Shown here: positions 13,160-26,136 of the stretch, piece by piece
Position numbering within the stretch: the first letter of the stretch is position 1
Layout of the letters: every line of letters starts with the position of its first letter
NCBI GenBank assembly: GCA_013399305.1
Contig: VXAI01000373.1
Coordinates: 62,001 to 126,000, forward strand
Length of the DNA stretch: 64,000 nucleotides
Source: Rostratula benghalensis
Lineage: Eukaryota; Chordata; Aves; Charadriiformes; Rostratulidae
Direction of reading: 5' to 3'
Notes under the pieces: generated by a model
Told to the model about the DNA's origin: nothing
The model's input: only the letters and a program-made list of their open reading frames with translations
Database searches by the model: none
Translations under genes and position numbers: made by a program

Positions 13160-13290
13160 ATTAAACAAATTCTGTGTTTCACCACAGGAAAATTTATCTG
13201 TTGGTAAACATATAATAAATAATTTTTACATGCATCTACGCCTGATTGATGAAAGCATTTCTTGTCATTTTCAGGCCAGCTAAAAATCAC
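13160..13290. promoter_or_regulatory. Candidate conserved enhancer block with PBX/HOX and FOX words
   Basis: This stretch is complex sequence, free of simple repeats, with binding-site words packed closely: a FOX core GTAAACA at 13204-13210, an AT-rich homeodomain-like stretch (ATAATAAATAAT) at 13211-13222, and TGATTGAT, a PBX-HOX composite consensus, at 13243-13250. Such clusters are typical of vertebrate developmental enhancers. I see no comparison to other species here, so conservation is inferred only. Confidence 0.25.
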
Positions 13291-15638
13291 TGTATCTTGA
13301 ATTTCACATTTGAAAATTCATAGAGGTCCCATTCTTTTGATTGCCTCCAAAATATTACCTTATAACCACTTCTCTGTGGCAATACACCCTGTTTACTTAA
13401 GAACAGCTGGACTGCAACTCTGGAATGTAACTAGAAAAACAAAAACCTCTGCATATACATTTCAGCTAAGTGCTGGTTTTGGCATCTCAGTGAAATGTTT
13501 GGCTACAGAATTTTGCCTCATTCAGATGCACGATTGGGTGTTTGGCTGATGGATAGACTGCAAGCCTCTACAAGCCAATTCAGCTTAACAAGAGCTTAGG
13601 CTATGCTTGCCTTCCTTCTGTCCTCCTGCCCACTTTTCTGTGTCAGGTTTTCTTTCCAGGTGATGTCTGGAAATTCCACAACTGGCATCAAAAAACTAGT
13701 TATAATTTCTAGTTGTTATCCTTGATTCACTCCAGGGAAGAAGGTTGTCACTTTTTGGCTTCACTTGATTGCTCTACCATACACATACCATTTCTGGTGA
13801 CTATTGCAATCTTTCACGAGAATGAGATATCAGAATTTCAGCACTCCTTATGCATTTTGAAAGTGAACTAAACCTCATTCCCTTTAGCTTCTTAGTGTTC
13901 TCTAGTTCACTGTTCTTCAGACTTTGCTCTGTAAGTCACTTGTGCCTGATAGACACTCAAGAAGTGAAAATATTGCATTTAAACCAAAAAACACTCCCAC
14001 TTCTATACACATTTACTTCCCTGCAATCAAGAAAACAAGCAAGTTAAATGAAGGATGGCAGAAGTAAGAGATAAACATTTAACATTTAGGCCAGCTCTTA
14101 CAGTATCGGTGCCAGCTGAGAGATGTGGGTGGGAGCCAGCCACCGATTCCTATCAATGCCTGCCTGCAGGCAGAGATGCCTTCCTTACTAATTAATTTAA
14201 TATCCAGTGTACATATAATATTTCTGATCCTTGCATAGTGTTCAGTATTTTTACTATAAAATATTTGCAAATGAAAGATTGAGATTAATATCTTGGAAGA
14301 AAGGGGAATGTTGCTTCTGCTTACAAAGCTAAGCGTGTCATCTGCCCTCTTCTGCCCCATCACCATCAGTGTAGGGATGAAAGATTTTTTTCTTTTTTTG
14401 CCCCTAAAAAACCCTGAGCTATTCTTCAGGCCAAAAAAAAAAAAAAAAAAGAGGAAAAAATATCTCCTTTTCCTTTTCCCTTTTCCAGATAATTGCCTTT
14501 AATTGAAGATCTAGTTCTTTGTTTTTACTGGCTGCTTACTTATTTTATATAGTTTAAAACCCTGTGGAAAACATGACCAGGAAGCAAAACACAAAACATC
14601 ACATATTCAGAAGGTTAAGGCTTCAGTGCTTATCCATGCTTTATAGCTTTTTTCTCTCTATTTGTATGTGTGTTTGTGTAGGCAATTGGAAACATTACAA
14701 ATCCTGTGTCTTACAGTCTTGGGCATCCTTATTATTATAAAAAGATTTGAAAATAGAAGATCTCCTAGCTAATATATCTGCACATGGGGGGTATAATCTC
14801 AGAGACTGTTTCGCCGTGGTGTTATTCACATACACTCCTGAAATTCTATTGGCATAAAACTGGACTAACAAACAGGAAAATTAGGTCCTCATACTCTTTT
14901 TATAGCAGCTGAGCTGCTTTGTTGTGTTATCCTCCTTTTCCAGAGCATAAAATATGTATGAATAAGGCAGTTTCTGTTGAGTCATCCTTGTTGAAAACAT
15001 TCTGTTAACTCTAGCCAGCATAAAGATTTGCAATGTTTCCTGGATAAAGGTGGAACTTGGGGTCAGGACACAGTTGGGCCTGTGAGAAAAAAGCTCTAAG
15101 ACAATGTCTGTGGGACAGAGGGGAAATCTTGCATTTTGTTGTTAATGAAGTGAATGGCAAAAGTAAATTCAAGTAAAGTTGTCAGAAAAAGAAAAATAAT
15201 CATAACACAAGAAAAAAGTTAATTTTACATTAAACTGCTAGGGGTAACTCTTATCCAAGCCTCAGTTGCAAAGTTCAAAGAAATCCCACTGCACCTGAAG
15301 ATCTAGAGTTCAGTGCTGGCAAATACATCTTCAGTGCAGAGCCTTTCTTTCATAATCTAATTCTTAGTATGAAGCGGCTTCATACAAATATGCCTGCCAT
15401 GTAGTCTTGATTTGTCAATCAGCCTCTCTACCAATTATTTCTAAAGTTTACCTTATTTCTTTAACAATAGCCCTACCCTAAAACTGTGACCAGTCTTAAC
15501 TAGCAGAGTTGACACGTCCTTTGCAACTTCTGCTCTGCCAGTGACCCAAAATTTAAAAGCTTAAAAAAAATTTTTTTTGAAATATTCTAACATTGTTAAC
15601 TAAAACATCCCCATGTCCTGTCAGAATTTTTTCCTTTG
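13291..15638. other. Unassigned non-coding stretch
   Basis: No gene or transposon recognised. It includes a perfect 14-bp palindrome CTGCCTGCAGGCAG at 14160-14173, an A18 run at 14433-14450 and a pyrimidine stretch at about 14462-14487. Confidence 0.5.
14433..14450. repeat. Poly-A tract, 18 bases
   Basis: Eighteen A bases followed by GAGGAAAAAA. No polyadenylation hexamer lies just upstream and no retrocopy is recognisable. Confidence 0.9.
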
Positions 15639-15755
15639 GTTTTCTTTTTTTTTTATTTTTTTCTTTTCCTTGTTGCTTTTTGCTTCAGGATCAGCCTTTG
15701 CTTTTGGATCTGTCTTTTACATTTTTTTAATGTTTTTTTTTTTTTTTTTTTTTAA
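15639..15755. repeat. T-rich region with a T21 run
   Basis: Two T-rich blocks, about 15639-15670 and 15722-15753, the second containing 21 uninterrupted T bases (15733-15753), are separated by unique sequence. Confidence 0.85.
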
Positions 15756-18700
15756 GGCAGGTAGCGTAAGGTAACCTGGATACATGTCTTAGTCTTGTTG
15801 ATGCTAAAGGCAAGGTAGGGCAGAGACATAACTGTCAGAGCTATAATGCCATTTGAGGTTATGACCAAGTTGCTGGTAGACAATAAGTACATACAGATTT
15901 ATAACTGACCACAGCCCATTTTGCAGCCATCCACTCCGTTAACTGAAGTAGGTGGTAAATCACCCTTTGGAAAGTAACCAAGTGCTTACAGCCCTGTGAC
16001 ACACTAGTTTAATATTGGTAAGTCCACCTCAGAGGTTTGTAGTTGTACATTTTGGCCAGTCAGCCTTTGGATTCTTCTTGGGTGCTGTTCTCTTCAGGGG
16101 AAGAGACAGGATTTTGACAGATTAGCTGTCTTCTGTCTCTTCTTAAAGCAGTGCTACTGTCTTTCATAGCATGAGTATTACAATTTCTAGACAGAAAATC
16201 CTTACTCTCTACTTCACGCCCATAGTCAACACACGACAGGCCTTACTGGAACATGGTGTTTGTCAAGACAATGAAGTTATCCTAGTTTCAGGTCACCCCA
16301 TACTGGCTTTGTATTTAAGCCTAGCAATAGTTTCACTTCAACAAGCTAATAATAGCACCTACAAATCCTACATATTAGCAGAAAGATTCCTCACGCTTGC
16401 AGCCCTCATGAAAAGTAGGAACTTTAGAGTTTATAATGTCCAAGAATAAGTGATGATGAAGCCTGTTCTCAACAACCCAAGGCTTTTCCTATGTGAAGGC
16501 CCATTTTAGCTTAAGTGACCCAGTGGAATGGCTTTGGGCGTGCTTTGGCATTGTTTTTAGCTGAGGTATCACTCATGATGTCTTAATGCTCTGGACTTTT
16601 ATTCTCAGAGGAACCCTATTCTCAAAGAAGATTAACCTGTAGCATGTTACATTACAAATCTGCTCTAGTTTGAGCAGGGTTTTTACTGTAAGAATCTGGC
16701 TCAGAATAAATCCTCCTTTCCATAGTTTGCAGCATGCACCTGCACACTGAAACAAATGTCTGAAAGTTAGATGGGCTGTGTGCTGTGGAAAGCACTGAAA
16801 GTGTAACTGATCAGGAAATCCTGTTTTGGGCTTATATGTCCTCCTCAGAAAACACCTTTTGGGAGAAGACTTAGAGGAATCCCCAGTTTCTAAACCAAGA
16901 CTATGCTAGATGTAGAACTGTTCATTGTAAAATGGCTCTGATGGCACAGTTCCTGGAGGAATTGAAACGAGAGAGAAAGATTGGGCACCACTGGTACCAG
17001 GTGGTAGCTTGCTGAGGTTTTTCAGATCATAATTTTTAGTTGAGGTATGCTTTACTGGATCTACCTACATCAGTAATTTTATAGGCAAACTTAACATGTT
17101 CTGCAGCTAATTCCTTAGGCTTCTTTAGGACTTACAGCACCTGAGATTTCTCAAAGAGGGATTATATATTTATATATATGTAAAAATATATTAAATACAT
17201 CCATACAAAGATTATCATATGCTATTAAGATCCACTGGCCTAGGCAGAGGACTGCAAGTAATAGCATTTTATAGATACAAAGAATAAGGTATGAAAAGTC
17301 TATTGACTGTTGAAAATATTGTTTTGTTCCATAATATGCTTGTCTTAAAAAGCAAGAAAGAAAATCTAAAACAATAGTCTCTTCTATTGTATATACAAAG
17401 CCTGGACTATTTGTGTTTTGTCCTTGTACTTTCACCTGATGACAAGCATAAGTTCTGGACAAATCATTGGGGTAAATATGGTAAGACATAACTTTGCACC
17501 CCCTAAGTTTAAGAGTTCCTTCATGAAATGAACAGAGACCCAAGATTTTAAGTCATCAGCTCATCTTTCTGTGTTTAAGAGATAGAGAGCTTCAGTTTTT
17601 TTTCTGGAAAACTTTTTCTGGTTTTATTCCAAACCATAATATTTATAAGCCAAACGCACACACAAAAAAGAAATTCAGGATTGTACATTCAGTGTGTTAC
17701 CAGTTCAATCATGAAGCAACACAGTTTCTTTGCTTACTATGACGCTGCACTTCATCTTTCAAGAAAAGTACATTTTTGAAAACTACTATGTTAAATATTT
17801 CCATCCAAGTTGCATTTCAAGACAAATATAATTGATTTAAAAATATCTAATCTTTTGGGAATCCTCCAATTTTGGTTTTCCAAAGAAAGAAGGCTTCATT
17901 TTTATGGTCACATCATTATGTAATTTCTAACAAAGCAGTTCCAATAGGGTGATCCAAATGGGCATTTGAAAATGTCTGGAGTGAGCTTCTCCACAGTGTG
18001 AAATATCCAAGGACTGCCCAGAATTTACCATGCCACCACTCTAGAGAAGTCATCCAGTTTCCAGGGCTTTCTGTGCAGATGAGACATTCCTGTGCAGTGC
18101 TTTATTAGAGCAGTTTTGCTTGTGAGTCAGAGCTTTTATTAGCAAAAAAAAATATAGGAGAGCAGACAAGTTTCTTTCACTCTGCTTTTCAAGCTCTCTG
18201 TTTGTTGCTTTGTCTGTTAAAGACTCACTTAGTTTCAAGCTCCAACAGAGATTTCTCATTAGCCAGTGCATCAGAACACCACAATGGTGTAACTTCCATA
18301 TCATTAAATCTTTGATGCATCTGTCAAGAGTACCGACACCACCTGTCATAACTGTGAAGAAGATATTAATTCATGGGAAATTTGAATAACACTGTGAATT
18401 TCTATCATGCAGTTCCCTTTACAACCATCATTTTTGGCTGCCATCAAAGATAGGTCAAATGGAGTGCTGGATGTGAAATCTCTTGGCCTGTTACCTGTAC
18501 TGGAAACTAAAATCCAGGTTAAACTATGGCCCTGAATGTCAAAAATTTGTGCTCACTGCTGGCCTATATCTGAGGAAAATGTCTCCTAATTTAAACTACA
18601 GAAATAGCAGTTGGATAGACTGGGATTCGTTCCATGTCCTAACATAAGCCTTCAACAGCAAATTACTTGATTCTTTTCTAAGTAACAGTTTCACCATGGG

Positions 18701-19693
18701 TTCTGAGGTGCATGAACTAGATTAACTACTTAAACAATATGCTTTTGCATGTTTGTAACACCACAATTAGAAGCAAACTTGCTTACCCCCTTTTTCACTG
18801 TTGAGTTTCCAAGCTCACAGAATAGCAGTTTTTTATTTCTATTATTAAGCTGTATGTGTTGATTTGATATTGATTCTGAGATAGCCCCAGAGGTAGCATA
18901 ATAGAAGTGCCAGTTATTAATTCCTTTAGCCTTAGACAATCAGCCTGTTTTCAGAATATGAAAAATTAGAGAACATAGGAAGGAACTGTACTATAACTAA
19001 AATTTAAAGGATGTCCACCTTCATCTAGTTCCTACCTGGCAAAATTCTGTAGTTGGAAAAACCTTATAAATCACATACTGGACAATGGAATTACAGCTGT
19101 GAAAACATATATTACTGAATAAAGGAAGAAATCCATTAATTTCAGCATTGGCAAAACCACTGTTGGCCTTACTCTGACACACACTGTAGGAGAACATCAA
19201 CAAAACCAAGATGTAACCTTTGAGAAGGGCAAGGTGGTACGAGAAAGGCAATGATGAGAAATACTATCATCTGTCTTGGAGTTTAAGCCCATGTCCTGCT
19301 GGAGGCCACCCAGGGTCCAGTCCCAGGAATTCTACTGGACATGGAAGCAACTTCCATTTTAGAGGCACAAGATTTTAATAAATTAGTGCCAGGTATTAAC
19401 GTGTAGTATAGTCCACAATTAGTGTGGAGTTGGAGTTGGATTTTGAAGGCACTTAAACACCTCTATGATTGCTTCAGTACCTTGATTGCTCTTTACCCAG
19501 TGACTTATGTACCCAGCTGTTTTCCAATATTGCAACCCACCAAATAACAACTGCCATTTAAAATGGGACAAAAAAATGTTTCCTCCTTTTAAAAAAGGGC
19601 ATTTCCCATGTGCTTCTCCCGGGGGGTGCATCTGCCTGTAGTGGTTCAGAATTGATTCTGATTCACAGAGAATTGTCTCTGAACCAATTGTAC
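15756..19693. other. Unassigned non-coding stretch
   Basis: No recognised gene or repeat. The forward frame 16171-16449 (92 codons) has ordinary-looking amino-acid composition and is not driven by simple sequence, but I recognise no family. The reverse frame 17151-17543 (130 codons) runs into TA-rich sequence at 17160-17195. A weak CR1-like word (AGTTGGAAAAACCTTATAAA) occurs at about 19051. Confidence 0.5.
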
Positions 19694-19710
19694 CTTTTTT
19701 TTTCTTTTTT
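19694..19710. repeat. Poly-T tract with one C
   Basis: Seventeen bases of T broken by a single C. Simple sequence. Confidence 0.9.
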
Positions 19711-19929
19711 GCATTCCCCAAATTCCACGGCTTCCAGGCTGAATCTACTGTTTAGGATCGTATTGGACAGGTTACTAGATTTACTAGATTAACACTATGA
19801 TGTGTAGACTCATACCTGGAGGAGACAGAGGAGTGCCACGTTAGGGGTGCTGTTCTGATTCTGTGGAATTCATTTGGATAACCTTGCATGACACTGAGTT
19901 GTGCCAGGCAAACATTATCTCAATGATTA

Positions 19930-20005
19930 AAGGCTAAATCCATCAAGGTGCTTAAATACCTAACTTCCACTGTGTCTAAATTAGATCCTCAGAAGCCTTG
20001 AGGAG
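19930..20005. repeat. Possible fossil palindromic repeat of archosaur/turtle type
   Basis: The words AAGGTGCTTAAATACCTAAC and TTAGATCCTCAGAAGCC resemble an ancient interspersed repeat containing AGGTGCCTAAATACCT and AACTCCCATTG blocks, seen in turtles, crocodilians and birds. A related copy is proposed at 47740-47890. I cannot name the family. Confidence 0.35.
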
Positions 20006-22344
20006 CTGCTTCAAGTCCATAGGTGCCAATATTCTTGGCTATAAAATCCACTACATTTCTGTCACTCAGAGCTATGCTCATCATGCTGATGACAGGAAAG
20101 GTGTCTTTACCTTTGAAGAACTCACAGAAGGAGAAAATATGACATACACATCCCTCAAATACTTTCTTTCACTGATTTGTTACTGGGAATTGAACAAAGT
20201 TTCTGTGAAAGTGTGTTAATGAGTAGATTTTTCTAAGATGACTCCTTCTTTCCCCTTCCTAATGAAGCAGCATTACTTTGTATATAATAAATATTAATCA
20301 TCAAAGCATTACAATTAAAATAAATGTCATAGAAAATTAAAAAGTCAGAAACTATCAATGTTATAATGTTGAATACTCAGCTGACTGTTGGGAAAAAAAC
20401 CTACGTGGTAACCCAAAAATTACAATAGGGGACTGTTTTTTCTTTTCAGTGTGGGAAAGATACAAGAAGAAACTTTCTGTAAAAAAAATATGGGTAGGAA
20501 GACTAGGAAGAGGCTTTATGAAAAGATTATCATAATGTTACACTCTGTTCAAACAGGAGAGAGCTCAGCTCCTGGGAAACAGCAGGGTCTAACCTCACAA
20601 GAGTTAGATCCTTAGGATCAGCGATCAAAGTATTGCTGAGCTCAACCTCTACTTTTCTTTTTGAACTAAGTACTAGCAATTACCAGTGCACTCAAGTGAC
20701 TCTTTTTTTATTATGTGAATGTTGCCATGGATTTATGGCTTTGTGGCTCTCAGAAGTGGCCATGAAGTATCTATGAAGCTTGTGGAAGTTTTTCCACTGA
20801 TTTATAAACGTTTTGGATTGAACCATCCTGATAAGCAAAGTAGATACAGGTTTAAATTAATCTACATCCAAATTCTTCCAATGGAATATATTATCAATAG
20901 GATATGAGCTATCTTCTTGCCCATCCTGTCTAGGTCTTGCCCTATTAGTTAAAACCCATTAGTTACCCCTTTCCCAATACCATTCAGCAGGAGGATGCTT
21001 TCAGTCTTCCATTTTGTGCGCTGCTCCAGCTGCCATGTCAGATGCTCTGACGAATCACAGGTCCCAGTTATATTTTCTGGTGCCTTTTGGATCATTTAAC
21101 AGTGAAGGGGCTCAATGAATTCTTTGATAGATTCTTGGGTTTTGTTACAAATCTGCCCTTATGGGTTTCTAGCCCTTTTCCATTAGTAAATAAATTATGA
21201 CAGTGGGTTATTTGGGCATTTTAACGATGGTCACAATTTCTTAGTCTGGATGGGCAGAATCACCATCCTGCATAATGGCCCACCACCTCTAGCATCCTCT
21301 TCCTATGAAGGATCACAGCAAATGACAGGAGAGCACATAGCTACAAGTGAAATCTCTCCATGTGCTTCTCTGTTGTTTTAAAGCCATTGTAGCTGAAAGT
21401 GTATGAGGCTTTTACTGAGCAAAATGAATTTATAGTGGTAGCCCCCACAGGGTGGAGGTGGGCCTGGAAGAAAGGAGTCATCTGAGAAAGGTTACAGAGG
21501 TTGTGTGGGTAGGCTCAGCTGTCAGTCTGTTGAGGAAAATTTTCATCTCCTGCCTACCTCTCCCCTTTGGCAGTGGAAATAGGGGATAAAACTGAAGTTT
21601 TGTATTCAGATTTTAATAGCTTTTTTTTCTCTTAGCTCCTAGTTTTCAGTATAAATAAAATTGGTGTTGTGGAGCTGGTGCATTTTATTTTTCCACCTAT
21701 CTTGAATGTCTCCACTCCATGCAAGCTGCTTTAGATGAAGGTGGAAAACTCCTTGCAACTGACAGCTAAACATTAGGTTTCCCAGAGAGGTTTGTTTGTA
21801 AGTGTAGCAAGATCTTTTCTTTTGGCCTGAATAATTGGGTGACTGCCCAGAAAGAAAAAGGATGAACTCTCCAGTTCTTACCGTACCTTCCTGAAAATGC
21901 TAGTTTCTGCACTGGACTGAATGCAAAGATTTTCATTATACAACCATGAATATATCTAAAATGCTACTGAAAAAGTGGGCTGCACATTAAAGCGCTACTT
22001 CACACCCCCCCACATCCCCCCCAAAGGTCATACCATACTGTTAACACTCCTGTGCTTTCTCAAGAATTCAGGATTGTGTGGTCTGTAGGCTTTAGAGAAA
22101 CTGTGGGAGATATTGGATGTAGATTCTGTATCGTGTGATGTGCAGTAAATATGTAGTTGAAAAAGATCCATAGGAATGGTTGCCAACTGTTTTTCAGCCA
22201 CCCTATAGCAACCTTAAGACTGAAACTTAAAACTAAAAGCTGGGACTTTTATTGTGCCTCAAGAAGAAAGCAGAAGATAATAAGGGACAAGTCCACACAA
22301 GGACATATTTCTTTAGCAAAATTTCCCCAAGGGTGCTAGGAACA
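20006..22344. other. Unassigned non-coding stretch
   Basis: No gene recognised. A C-rich patch (runs of seven C) lies at about 22002-22022. The rest is unique-looking AT-rich DNA up to the CR1 boundary. Confidence 0.5.
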
Positions 22345-22965
22345 ATATGCCCTTGTGGCCAAGAAGGCCAATGGCATTCTGGGGTACATCAAGAAGAGTG
22401 TGTCCAGCAGGTTGAGGGAGGTCATCCTCCCCCTTTACTCTGCCCTGGTGAGGCCCCACCTGGAGTACTGTGTCCAGTTCTGGGCTCCCCAGTTCAAGAA
22501 GGATGGGGAAATGCTGGAGAGAGTACAGCAAGGGGCTACAAAGATGATGAGGGGACTAGAACATCTCTCTTATGAGGAAAAGCTGAGAGACTTGGATCTT
22601 TTCAGCCTGGAGAAGAGAAGACTGAGGGGGCATCTGATCAACACCTCTAAATCTCAAAGTGTGGATGTCCACCCTTTGGTGACTAAGGGCCAGTCTTTCT
22701 GTGGTGCCCAGTGAAGTAATGGGCACAAATTTGAACATAAGAAGTTCCATCTAAACATGAGGAGGAACTTCTTCACTTTGAGAGTGGCAGAGTACTGGAA
22801 GAGGCTGCCCAGAGAGGTGGTAGAGTCTCCATCTGGAGACATTCAAAACCTGCCTGGGCATGTTCCTGTGCAACCTACTCTAGGTGGATCTGCTTTGGCA
22901 GGGGGGTTGAACTAGATGACCTCAAGAGGTCCTTTCCAACCCACTATCATTCTGTGATTCTGTGT
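22345..22965 (+). mobile_element. CR1 LINE, 5'-truncated copy with ORF2 C-terminus and 3' tail
   Basis: A 5'-truncated CR1 retrotransposon of about 620 bp. From 22358 a frame reads [14 protein letters not shown], then [19 protein letters not shown], then [18 protein letters not shown] and [12 protein letters not shown], which is the characteristic C-terminal part of CR1 ORF2 after the reverse-transcriptase domain. The frame shifts after about 22640, yet the DNA still follows the CR1 consensus through AACTTCTTCACTTTGAGAGT and GCTGCCCAGAGAGGTGG to the end, ATTCTGTGATTCTGTG, the octamer tail by which CR1 primes its own insertion. CR1 copies normally lack a poly-A tail and target duplications, as here. 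It is inactive because the promoter, ORF1, endonuclease and polymerase core are missing. Confidence 0.95.
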
Positions 22966-25134
22966 GAAGACAAAAATAATTCGATGGTCACTTCCACCTG
23001 AATCTGTGAGATCCTCCTCTTCTTAAAGTTGACAACTGGTTTAGGCATGGGTGGGTGGGAGAGTTGCTCCAGTGAGCATGTGCCAAACCCATCTAGACAG
23101 ATTTAGAGGTATCCTCCAGCCTGTATTCTGTCTCTATCAGGGACTCACTTCCAGTGACTCTGAAGAGGTTGTAAATGGACTATACAACAAAAGGGGAAAG
23201 AAAAGTTTTATTTATTTATTTACTTATTTATGTATATTTTTCAGGGTCATGTATAAAACTGTAATTCCTGGACTAATAAAGAAGTATACATGCAAATGAT
23301 TGCTAAGTCTACTTTTTATCCTCATTAAAGATGGGTAAGGATCTGCTATCCTCCATTTTCCCCCCTCCATGTTTACCAGGAGCTGTTGCTTTACCCATGC
23401 TGCAGACTGCAGCTTTAGTAAAAAAAGGTGTCTCTAAACAAGGGAGCTGAAGTGCCAGCACACAACTTGGGTAAGTTTATTTAACCCTAATGCTTGCTTC
23501 TCTTTTCTCACCTTTGTGGTGAAGAAATCTTCAAAAAGGAAAATACTGGAGATAACCACTGAGAAAATGTGCAAAGTGAAAACGTATTTGGCAGACTGGC
23601 AGAAACTATAAACTAGTTTCTTCCTAATTGCTCAGGAAACATAATGAAATTCAAGAAACCATACTGGACTAGAGCACCATAAAATAAAAAAACCACGATT
23701 TTCAACTGGAAAAAAATTTCTGAAAAAAAAATAAATTGGTGGGCATAAAATTTTCATAAACAGAACATCTACTGTGCTAAAACAAGATGGAAAGAGCAAA
23801 GACCAATCTTTGAAACATACAGAAAAAAGATGAGATTTCTGTATTGTATTTACAATGTTCTGTTGTACTGATTTTGATGGAATAAGTAGGCTTCAAAGGT
23901 GTTACCAAGACCAACACTAAATAAGCAAATCAGGTTAAATTTTAATTACAGTGAATTTGACCTGTTTAGTTCCATGACATACAGTTACCATTACGAGTAT
24001 TTCAGGCAAGGTTAAATATAAGATGAAAGAAGGAACAAGGGACAAAGCATAGTAATTCGGTCTTTTATTTTAATAACATTCCTTATTCCCATTCCCTTCA
24101 ACAGCAAAAAAAAATTTGAAGAAAAATCCTTTGATTGACAGGATTTCAGATGGTTTATGGAAAAAAAGGAATACATTCAAGGTTTGTCTGCTTTATTGAT
24201 GTTAGAGTCCTGAATGCAAAGTCGGAATAACAAATGAAAAATGGGTAGAAAACAATAACCAGTAATGTATAGAAAACATCTGCTTCTGATTCACAGCTTT
24301 TGATTCGTACCCCTTGAAAATATAACCAGAATAGAAGTGGTTCTTGCTAACTGCTCTTACACCTTGCAAAATCTGTACCAACATGAGGCTATTTAAATAC
24401 CTCATTATTACCACGCTTTTTATTCACAGATCTATGCATGTTGCCAACAGTTCATAGCTAGCTAAGTCAGACTTATGCTAAACATTTGCCAGAAAAAAAC
24501 TGAGTACCCAGTTCCAAGTTGCAGAGGTTCTTCAGGACAGAAGATACCAAGAGGGGTGCTGATACCATCTGAATTTTCTCTGTAGCTCAGTGTAGCTGAG
24601 CTGTTTCTCTGTAGCTCAGACTTAATGTGTAAAACAGTATGTCAGAGGCCTGAAGATGCGTGGAATTTAACATCTATGAGAAGGATGCTAGATTTAGTTT
24701 GTTACTAGACTTCACCCATTCCTCAAGTGTTATTGACAAATCAAGTATTCCCCAAGAAGGCAGTGAACAGAATGTGATACTCAGTATTTTGCCTACTAAT
24801 TATGCCTAATTTCTGATATAACAATTTTGGTCCATAAATTTCCAGTCTCGATGATTACCATACATCAGTACAGTCCTCAGACTGCATCAGGAGCATTTCT
24901 GTTTACTTTATTTAATTTCATGTTTCTGTCTAACTTCTGATGATTTTTAAACATTTTTATGTAAGACAGTGTTTTGTGCTCTTGTTGCTTTGGATATGCA
25001 AAAGTATGTGTTAGATTCTACATGCTAGCCATCTACTCTTATGGATCAGCATGATTTTTCCTCAAGTTGTTGATTATATGTGCCCATACAACTTGTTTTG
25101 AACAAGATGAGATGCATGCAATTTACATAATCAG
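22966..25134. other. Unassigned non-coding stretch
   Basis: No gene or transposon recognised. It contains a (TTTA)n repeat at 23206-23230 and a local duplication in which TCTCTGTAGCTCAG occurs twice at about 24577 and 24605. Confidence 0.5.
23206..23230. repeat. (TTTA)n microsatellite, interrupted
   Basis: About six TTTA units, one changed to CTTA. It could be polymorphic. Confidence 0.85.
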
Positions 25135-25241
25135 CTCTGTGTACTAATTAGAGGAGCCGCTATTTTCAATATCCTAGAAAAATGATGCCAGGCTAACACA
25201 AGGATATTGAAAGCATCTGCTTCTCTAATTAGTAGACAAGG
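25135..25241. other. Imperfect hairpin of about 107 nt, pre-miRNA-like or MITE-like
   Basis: Two 33-base arms, 25143-25175 and 25201-25233, are reverse complements at 28 positions. As RNA from the forward strand, two more positions form G-U pairs, leaving three mismatches. The loop is 25 bases. Pairing resumes outward (25142 with 25234, then 25138-25140 with 25236-25238, and partly to 25135/25241). Both arm ends carry CTAATTAG, a homeodomain-type word. The size and near-continuous stem resemble a microRNA precursor. The alternative is a small inverted-repeat transposon with TA target duplications, but pairing outside the TA argues against that. I recognise no known microRNA here. Confidence 0.5.
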
Positions 25242-26076
25242 GGGTTGTCTTCCATTTTTATTCAAAGTGTTAATGTGTCAAAGTATTTTGCTACACCAAA
25301 GAGTAGTGACATTTTGATCTACGAAGGTCAAGAATAAGATGTCTCAACTACTATTGCATAGAAGCTGCCCTTTACACTTCAAAAAGTTAACAAGACAGCA
25401 AACTTATTTCCCCCCCTCCAAAGACCACTATCGTATACAGGCCATATGAAGCCGTGGAATGTTGTCAGAAAGAGATAATCCATACATGAATGCTTTATTT
25501 ACAGGAATATTTAAAAAATTCCACTTTTGGAGCACTTTGAAATGGAGTAGGTGACATAAAAACTGGAGAAGCTGCCATTTCTCATGTTCCTGTTCCATAC
25601 AGCAAATTTTGACAAAATTTCTAATATGAATCTCTTTGTCAGTCAATTTTAGCCATCAACTCTTGCTAATCCTTTATCTCTGTATTAGAAAGTTCATGAT
25701 CACTGCTTCCTTCCTCAGACAACACATAACATACCATAAGTAGGGCACTGCAGTATTATTACTATTTTTTTAAATCACATTTTTGAAAACATTGACTACA
25801 AGACAATTTCTCTAGGCACCAAACCAATTTTATAGTTATTTCTGTTTCCTCACCAAGTTTTTCAGTGTTTTTTAAAATTTGTGGATGACAATAGCTCTAC
25901 TCAGGATTCCAGTATAACTTTCACCAAAGTAATGTGTAGAGGAAGCACCTCCACAGTCCTAGGCGTGAGTCCTTGGATTATGCAGCTAGAAATGCATAAC
26001 TTACTCTTACCTTTATATTTTATATAGAATTCAGACGATGAATATAATTTAGCTAATAAACAGAAAAACCTTGCAT
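25242..26076. other. Unassigned non-coding stretch
   Basis: AT-rich DNA with no recognised gene, repeat or long frame. Confidence 0.5.
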
Positions 26077-26136
26077 AGCTGGATTTGATGATCTGAAAGG
26101 CCCCTTCCAACTTAGGCAATTCTATGATTCTATAGC
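26077..26136 (+). mobile_element. CR1 LINE, 3'-end fragment
   Basis: About 60 bp matching only the very end of CR1: GGATTTGATGATCTGAAAGG, then CCCCTTCCAACTTAGGCA, then ATTCTATGATTCTATAG. The octamer tail fixes orientation as forward. It is a severely 5'-truncated insertion. Confidence 0.85.

Noticed and set aside
19045..19110. AGTTGGAAAAACCTTATAAA, resembling a reverse-strand CR1 tail
   Set aside because: Octamer tail absent and similarity limited to about 35 bases.
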